From: JAHEJA01 sp965657215
GTDB lineage: Bacteria; Pseudomonadota; Alphaproteobacteria; Rhodobacterales; Rhodobacteraceae
NCBI GenBank assembly: GCA_965657215.1
Contig: CBFHNR010000009.1
Span: 36,867 to 100,866 of the forward strand
Reading direction: 5' to 3'
Length of the DNA: 64,000 bases
The position numbers and the translations under genes were made by a program. The stretch's first letter is position 1; each line of letters starts with the position of its first letter. The notes under the pieces are model-generated. The model did no database searches. It saw only the letters and a program-made list of their open reading frames with translations, and had not been told where the DNA came from. Positions 59,165 to 64,000 of this stretch are shown piece by piece.

Positions 59165-60460
59165 TTAGGTTTCCTGTTTCATCGTGCGTGATAAAACATT
59201 CATTTCCGCCGAAATCCCCTGAATTGCCGAAGACTGCTCTTCGGTCGCAGTGGCAACGGAGGATGCATTGTCTTTTAGAACAAGCACGCTTTCCAGGATA
59301 TCTTTGGTGTTTGTTGAAATGTCACCTGTCAGCTGTTGCACAGAGTCGATTTCCGAGGCGATTGACTGGGTAAAGACGCTCGCGCTATTTGCGAGGTTCT
59401 TAATTTCTCCCGCAACAACCGCAAACCCTTTACCAGCTTCCCCCGCCCGCGCAGCCTCAACAGCGGCATTCAGCGCCAGCAAGTTAATTTGATCCGCAAT
59501 TGAATAAATCTGTTCAACCGTTGTCGTCATCTTTTCAGATGCATTCACCAAATTGCCAACAATCATTTCTGTTTTTCTGACAGAGTCACTGCTGTATTCT
59601 GCCGCTTGCGTATTCTGACGCATGAGCCTGACAATATCGTCGATGGATTGGTTCATTTGAACGATCGCCGTTGCGGTAGAATCAATAGTCGCAATAACGT
59701 TTTGTTGCACCTCTTTAGACGCGGTTATGTCCGTTGCCCGTTTGGTGACGCCAATAACATTGCCAGCCAAATCATAATCAGGATTATATGACGCGGAAAT
59801 ATAGACGCTTTTGCCCAATTTGTTGATCCGGTGAAAGTCTCCAAACGTTGACTTTCCAGCCTGAAGATTGCGCCAAAATTGATCATAAAAATGGGACTGA
59901 ACGTAGTCAGACGTACAAAACATTCTGTGATGCTGGCCAATGATCTCATCCAAACGGTATCCAAACACATCCAAGAATGTTGAATTGGCGTCCGTGATAT
60001 ATCCATCAGGCGTGAACGAAATGGAGGCCTGTGTCAGGGCAATCGCTTCTTTGGTTTTCTCGGTCGGGATTGAAATATCAACCGCATATTTCACGACTCC
60101 GACAACATGTCCTGCGTCATTGCGCACAGGGTTATATGTGGCTTGGATATAGATGTCCTCGCCTGACCGTTTGAGGCGTCGATAGCTTCCTGATTGAAAT
60201 GTGCCGCTGCGCAAAGAGTCCCAAAAATCTTGGTATTCCTCAGAGGCCGTATAGTTTGGGTCGCAAAACAAGCTATGATGCTGACCCATTAATTCGCTCA
60301 GGGAATAACCCAGCGCTTTGCAGAAATTGTCGTTGGCGTAGAGGATATTGCCCTCTGGTGAAAAATGGATAATCGCTTGGCTTCTATCCATGGCCTCTGC
60401 AATTTGTGCATCGGAAAAAGCACTATTTCGCGTTTGTTTGATGTGTCGAGAGAAAAACAT
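59165..60460 (-). CDS. Soluble PAS-PAS chemoreceptor (MCP)
   Basis: A 431-residue cytoplasmic receptor without membrane helices. Two PAS domains (about 25-135 and 150-260) share the motif GQHHSLFC/GQHHRMFC and TYNPVRNDAGHVVGVVKYAVDI-type ends. The signalling hairpin contains the conserved tip INLLALNAAVEAARAGEAGKGFAVVAGEIKNLA. The GHH(x)3F motif is typical of Aer-like FAD or heme PAS receptors. It probably senses redox state or a small ligand and signals through CheA. No che genes lie in the window. Confidence 0.92.
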   Translation of the reverse strand: MFFSRHIKQTRNSAFSDAQIAEAMDRSQAIIHFSPEGNILYANDNFCKALGYSLSELMGQHHSLFCDPNYTASEEYQDFWDSLRSGTFQSGSYRRLKRSGEDIYIQATYNPVRNDAGHVVGVVKYAVDISIPTEKTKEAIALTQASISFTPDGYITDANSTFLDVFGYRLDEIIGQHHRMFCTSDYVQSHFYDQFWRNLQAGKSTFGDFHRINKLGKSVYISASYNPDYDLAGNVIGVTKRATDITASKEVQQNVIATIDSTATAIVQMNQSIDDIVRLMRQNTQAAEYSSDSVRKTEMIVGNLVNASEKMTTTVEQIYSIADQINLLALNAAVEAARAGEAGKGFAVVAGEIKNLANSASVFTQSIASEIDSVQQLTGDISTNTKDILESVLVLKDNASSVATATEEQSSAIQGISAEMNVLSRTMKQET

Positions 60461-60662
60461 TCGGGCGGTGTCCTGAGGTCATTAAATAGCAGTGTTATTC
60501 TTTGTAACGGCCAAGACCGCCTGACTATTAGATAATCGCCCAAATTGCCCTAATGGATAGCCACCTTGAGCTATTGATCGGCATCCCAGTTGGGCTCCCC
60601 CTTGCCTCTATGGGGAAAACGGGGTAACTCGCTGACAACTTTCGATCTAGGGAACATTTGTT

Positions 60663-62066
60663 ATGACCAACGCACCAAAAAAAGTGGTCTTGGCCTATTC
60701 TGGCGGCTTGGACACATCCATAATTCTGAAATGGCTTCAGACAGAATACGGCTGCGAAGTGGTTACTTTTACGGCGGACCTCGGCCAAGGCGAAGAGCTT
60801 GAACCAGCCCGCCAAAAGGCTGAGCTATTAGGAATCCCTTCTGAGAATATTTATATCGAGGATGTACGCGAAGAATTTGTGCGTGACTTCGTTTTCCCAA
60901 TGTTCCGTGCGAATGCGCTCTATGAAGGGCTCTATTTGCTAGGGACCTCTATTGCGCGCCCTTTGATCTCCAAACGTTTGGTGGAAATTGCCGAGGAAAC
61001 CGGTGCTGATGCTGTGGCGCATGGCGCAACGGGAAAAGGCAACGATCAGGTGCGCTTTGAATTGGCGGCCTATGCCTTGAACCCAGATATCAAAGTCATC
61101 GCTCCTTGGCNNNNNNNNNNNNNNNNNNNNNNNNNNNNNNNNNNNNNNNNNNNNNNNNNNNNNNNNNNNNNNNNNNNNNNNNNNNNNNNNNNNNNNNNNN
61201 NNNNNNNNGGAAAAGGCAACGATCAGGTGCGCTTTGAATTGGCGGCCTATGCCTTGAACCCAGATATCAAAGTCATCGCTCCTTGGCGCGAATGGGATCT
61301 GTCTAGCCGGACCAAGCTTTTGGCCTTTGCAGAGGAAAATCAGATTCCGATCGCCAAAGATAAACGCGGCGAAGCGCCGTTTTCTGTTGATGCCAACCTG
61401 TTGCACACCTCTTCCGAGGGCAAAGTCTTGGAAGACCCAGCAGATGAAGCACCCGATTATGTGTATCAGCGGACTGTTCATCCTGAGGATGCCCCAGATA
61501 CACCAGAATATATCGAAGTCGAATTTAAATCAGGTGACGCTGTGGCCATCAATGGCGAAGCAATGTCACCAGCGACAATTTTGACGAAGCTTAACGAATA
61601 CGGCGGCAAACACGGTATTGGGCGTCTTGATTTGGTTGAGGGTCGATTTGTCGGAATGAAATCACGCGGGATCTATGAAACACCTGGTGGGACAATTTTG
61701 CTAGAAGCGCACCGTGGTATTGAACAGATCACGTTGGACCGTGGCGCAGCCCACCTCAAAGACGAGCTAATGCCGAAATATGCTGAGCTTATTTACAACG
61801 GGTTTTGGTATTCACCAGAACGCGAAATGTTGCAGGCCTTGATTGATCAATCACAGGAAAACGTCACGGGGACTGTGCGTCTTAAGATGTACAAAGGGTC
61901 CGTTCGCACTGTAGGACGCTGGTCCGATTACAGCCTGTATTCAGAAGCCCATGTAACGTTCGAAGACGACGCTGGCGCCTATGATCAAAAAGACGCGGCA
62001 GGGTTCATTCAGTTGAACGCGCTTCGCTTGAAATTGCTCGCGGCACGTAAACGTCGGGTCGGCTAA
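60663..62066 (+). CDS. argG: Argininosuccinate synthase, interrupted by an assembly gap
   Basis: ATP-dependent joining of citrulline and aspartate in arginine synthesis. The N-terminus KKVVLAYSGGLDTSIILKWL has the PP-motif of the ATP pyrophosphatase fold; EGLYLLGTSIARPL, AHGATGKGNDQVRFE and GIYETPGGTILLEAHRG are conserved. The frame is 467 codons because of 98 N plus an exact 79-bp duplication. Removing both (177 nt) leaves 408 residues, the normal length. The gene is therefore most likely intact in the organism. Confidence 0.96.
   Translation: MTNAPKKVVLAYSGGLDTSIILKWLQTEYGCEVVTFTADLGQGEELEPARQKAELLGIPSENIYIEDVREEFVRDFVFPMFRANALYEGLYLLGTSIARPLISKRLVEIAEETGADAVAHGATGKGNDQVRFELAAYALNPDIKVIAPWXXXXXXXXXXXXXXXXXXXXXXXXXXXXXXXXXGKGNDQVRFELAAYALNPDIKVIAPWREWDLSSRTKLLAFAEENQIPIAKDKRGEAPFSVDANLLHTSSEGKVLEDPADEAPDYVYQRTVHPEDAPDTPEYIEVEFKSGDAVAINGEAMSPATILTKLNEYGGKHGIGRLDLVEGRFVGMKSRGIYETPGGTILLEAHRGIEQITLDRGAAHLKDELMPKYAELIYNGFWYSPEREMLQALIDQSQENVTGTVRLKMYKGSVRTVGRWSDYSLYSEAHVTFEDDAGAYDQKDAAGFIQLNALRLKLLAARKRRVG
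61032..61287 (+). repeat. 79-bp exact duplication flanking the N run in argG
   Basis: Positions 61032-61110 and 61209-61287 are identical and encode GKGNDQVRFELAAYALNPDI and the next few residues twice. The copies meet the N run directly on both sides, as expected when two contig ends that overlap are joined as a scaffold gap. Confidence 0.95.
61111..61208. other. Run of 98 N (false scaffold gap)
   Basis: Flanked by identical 79-bp ends, so no sequence is likely to be missing here. Confidence 0.95.
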
Positions 62067-62090
62067 ATCATTAATGCGTTAGAATGACTG

Positions 62091-62122
62091 AGGGCCGCGA
62101 TAGACAATATCGCGGCCCTTTT
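62091..62122 (+). terminator. Rho-independent terminator after argG
   Basis: AGGGCCGCGAT and ATCGCGGCCCT form a perfect 11-bp stem with a 7-nt loop, followed by TTTTC. Confidence 0.9.
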
Positions 62123-62126
62123 CTTT

Positions 62127-62180
62127 GGGCTTCGCCCCGCCGCTTGCGCGGCTCCTAAGAGTATTTAGGCAAAGATGAAA
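62127..62180 (-). repeat. Rhodobacterales-type intergenic element at the 3' end of rlmN
   Basis: The sequence runs GGGCTTCGCCCC, CCGCTTGCGCGG, then CTCCTAAGAGTATTTAGGC and AAAGATGAAA. The GAGTATTT...AAGATGAA core after GC hairpins recurs downstream of genes in Roseobacter-group genomes in my experience of such sequences. It contains small hairpins (GGGC/GCCC and CCGC/GCGG) and adjoins the rlmN stop codon. Confidence 0.5.
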
Positions 62181-63356
62181 TTACAGTCCCGCCTCAGATT
62201 CGATTTGTTTGCGTGATTTGCGCGCGCGTTCAGTGGCGGATTTCAACTGGCCACAGGCGGCCATGATGTCTTCGCCGCGCGGGGTTCTAATTGGGCTTGC
62301 ATAGCCAGCTTTGTAGATAATATCTGCGAATGCTTCGATACGGTCCCAGTCGGATCGCACATAAGGGGAGCCTGGCCATTCATTGAATGGGATTAGGTTA
62401 ATCTTGGCAGGAATGCCGCTGATGAGTTTGACCAACCGCCGGGCATCTGCATCTGAATCATTCACGTCCTTGAGCATGACATATTCAAATGTAATCCGCT
62501 CAGAATTTGATATTCTTGGATAGGCGCGCAGCGCCCCAAGCAATTCTTCGATATTCCACTTTTTATTGATCGGAACCAATTTATCACGCACCTCATCGGT
62601 GGTTGCGTGAAATGAAATCGCCAAGAGACATCCGATTTCCTCGGCCGTTTTTGCGATTTCTGGAACGACGCCAGAGGTAGACAAGGTGATGCGGCGGCGA
62701 GACAGGGAAATGCCTTCGGGATCCATAGCGATTTTCATCGCGTCGCGCACGTTGTCGAAATTATAAAGTGGCTCGCCCATGCCCATCAGAACGATATTGG
62801 ACAAGAGACGGGTTTCGTTTTTTGGCGCCCCAGGAATGGGCCATTCGCCAAGATCATCGCGCGCCACCAAAACTTGGCCAATGATTTCAGCAGAGGTGAG
62901 ATTGCGAACAAGCTTTTGGGTGCCCGTGTGACAGAATGAACAGGTCAAAGTACAGCCAACTTGGCTGCTGATGCATAGGGTGCCGCGGCCATCTTCGGGG
63001 ATGTAGACCGTTTCGACTTCATGACCGCCAGCAATCCGCATGAGGTATTTGCGCGTGCCATCCAAAGACACCTGTTTGGACACCACTTCTGGAACCTCAA
63101 GAACGAAATTCTCGGCCAAAAGGGTGCGATACGGCTTCGCGAGATTGGTCATCTCAGCAAAATCGCGCACGCCTTTTTCGTAGATCCATTGCCAGATTTG
63201 ACCGACACGCATTTTTGCCTGCTTTTCAGGCGTTCCATGGGCGATCAAAGTATCCCGCATTGCGCTCCGAGTGAGACCAATGAGATTGGTCGCACCCTCC
63301 GGCACTTTGCGGGGAATGGTCATGACATCCTGAGTAATCGGCGCGGTTGCGGTCAT
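62181..63356 (-). CDS. rlmN: 23S rRNA/tRNA (adenine-C2) methyltransferase RlmN
   Basis: A radical-SAM enzyme methylating A2503 of 23S rRNA and A37 of some tRNAs. The 391 residues contain the N-terminal RNA-binding region (KMRVGQIWQWIYEKGV). The cluster motif lies in CISSQVGCTLTCSFCHTGT, then NIVLMGMGEPLYNFDNV and RRITLSTSGVVPEI follow, and the second catalytic Cys is in MAACGQLKS. The tail is basic. ATG at 63356; an alternative Met lies at residue 12. Confidence 0.96.
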   Translation of the reverse strand: MTATAPITQDVMTIPRKVPEGATNLIGLTRSAMRDTLIAHGTPEKQAKMRVGQIWQWIYEKGVRDFAEMTNLAKPYRTLLAENFVLEVPEVVSKQVSLDGTRKYLMRIAGGHEVETVYIPEDGRGTLCISSQVGCTLTCSFCHTGTQKLVRNLTSAEIIGQVLVARDDLGEWPIPGAPKNETRLLSNIVLMGMGEPLYNFDNVRDAMKIAMDPEGISLSRRRITLSTSGVVPEIAKTAEEIGCLLAISFHATTDEVRDKLVPINKKWNIEELLGALRAYPRISNSERITFEYVMLKDVNDSDADARRLVKLISGIPAKINLIPFNEWPGSPYVRSDWDRIEAFADIIYKAGYASPIRTPRGEDIMAACGQLKSATERARKSRKQIESEAGL

Positions 63357-63431
63357 TGAGTGTGCTTTCCAGAAAAAACTAGAGCGAACCCTTACAGGAT
63401 TCGCTCGGCATTTGCAAAATGTAGCTAGGTG

Positions 63432-63959
63432 TTACTTACACCGCTTTTCCGCGTCTTCAACGGCGGCGGTAAAGCCAGACAAGGAAAACGTATCCTCTGT
63501 TTTGGTTCCTTTGGAAGAGCGCCCAATCAGAGTGGCCTTGGCCCCACGCTTCATCGCAGCAATGATTTTATCATCATCTGCATCTGACGCCGCCCAAGCC
63601 CAATCGCCTTGGGTAAACAGGTTATATGTGCTGCTTCCAACAGAAAGCGTTACAGTTGAATCCTTGGCAAAGGGATAGCCGCCAGTGAAGGCCACTTGAC
63701 CGTTCACTTTGTCAGATGGGCGGTAGAAGGTGTACAAGAGGATTTCCCCACGACGCACAGCAACCACACGGCCATTGCGTGTATTTACCGTCTCTTTTGG
63801 TTGAGACACGCTCCAGCATTCTTTGGGGTTGGTTTCAACAAACACGCTCCAATCCGTTTTTTCGGCCACTTTGTTTGTGCTTGTTTGTTGTGCCATAGCG
63901 GGTGTGGTGAACAACATCACGCTGGTTACACATGCTGCAATTTTCGTCACTGTTCGCAT
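63432..63959 (-). CDS. IalB-family (invasion-associated locus B) periplasmic protein
   Basis: A 175-residue protein with a signal peptide (MRTVTKIAACVTSVMLFTTPAMA) and a beta-rich IalB-like domain. Visible segments are ECWSVSQPKETVNTRNGRVV, GQVAFTGGYPFAKDSTVTLSVG, DDDKIIAAMKRGAKATLIGRSSKGT and EDTFSLSGFTAAVEDAEKRC. The two cysteines (ECW and the final RC) may form a disulfide. The name comes from Bartonella; in free-living marine relatives it is a general envelope protein of unknown role. GGAGG precedes the ATG. Confidence 0.85.
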   Translation of the reverse strand: MRTVTKIAACVTSVMLFTTPAMAQQTSTNKVAEKTDWSVFVETNPKECWSVSQPKETVNTRNGRVVAVRRGEILLYTFYRPSDKVNGQVAFTGGYPFAKDSTVTLSVGSSTYNLFTQGDWAWAASDADDDKIIAAMKRGAKATLIGRSSKGTKTEDTFSLSGFTAAVEDAEKRCK

Positions 63960-64000
63960 AAAAGCCTCCGCCCCTTTGGGCCTTAATCCTTGTAAAAATG

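Noticed and set aside
60663..62066. A 467-residue argG with an internal insertion
   Set aside because: The insertion equals 98 N plus a 79-bp copy of the preceding sequence; it is an assembly error rather than an inserted domain.
1..64000. CRISPR arrays, tRNA or rRNA genes, insertion sequences
   Set aside because: No spaced direct repeats, cloverleaf-like sequences, transposase ORFs or terminal inverted repeats were seen.

Overview
The window looks like a chromosomal segment of an alphaproteobacterium of the Rhodobacterales (Roseobacter group), with base composition near 50% GC by eye. This rests on gene content: a petPR-type regulator pair beside petABC, bioMNY, MipZ, a complex I NDUFS4-like subunit, endonuclease-type MutL, an IalB-family protein, a dimethylglycine-dehydrogenase-like flavoprotein and a TTG-started mreC in an mreBCD-mrdAB operon. 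No rRNA, tRNA, insertion sequence, prophage or CRISPR array was seen. Coding density is high, and many neighbours are joined by ATGA or TAATG overlaps.

Layout. 1-4.9 kb: rpsO, a single-domain globin followed by a soluble chemoreceptor-like protein, pnp with a structured leader, and an outer-membrane barrel protein. 5-9.1 kb: convergent aldehyde dehydrogenase and FAD/GcvT-type demethylating dehydrogenase. 9.3-15.8 kb: mreB-mreC-mreD-mrdA-rodA ending in a coupled 2-hydroxyacid dehydrogenase. 15.9-22.3 kb: periplasmic DUF2125-like protein, SDR plus enoyl-CoA hydratase pair, small HNH protein, MscS channel plus flavoprotein, GST. 22.5-30.9 kb: mutL-rmuC, mipZ, NDUFS4-like, uvrB, proline iminopeptidase, ubiG. 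30.9-36.2 kb: petR and petP divergent from ilvE and petABC (cytochrome bc1). 36.3-40.6 kb: a signalling island with a hybrid kinase, a cysteine-less molybdopterin-fold periplasmic protein, an AT-rich spacer and a LuxR-type regulator. 40.7-44.8 kb: a short acyl-CoA-ligase-like enzyme and a non-canonical thiolase, convergent with the bioMNY biotin transporter. 44.9-47 kb: a tiny membrane protein and two L,D-transpeptidases flanking a CAP lipoprotein. 47-52 kb: RNA methyltransferase and a paired ABC exporter. 52-55.3 kb: lysE-like, cca, CoA-type Nudix, hslO and a second Nudix. 55.3-57 kb: a REC-PP2C phosphatase divergent from a lone Hpt protein. 57-64 kb: SDR, ilvA, PAS-PAS chemoreceptor, argG, rlmN, IalB-like.

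Two runs of N interrupt the sequence. The one in argG is flanked by an exact 79-bp duplication, so it is an assembly artefact. The other removes the 5' part of cca and the 3' part of a Nudix gene. The best candidates for undescribed biology are the kinase/cysteine-less SUOX-fold/LuxR island, the ligase-thiolase pair beside bioMNY, and the adjacent globin and MCP-like genes that resemble a split globin-coupled sensor.
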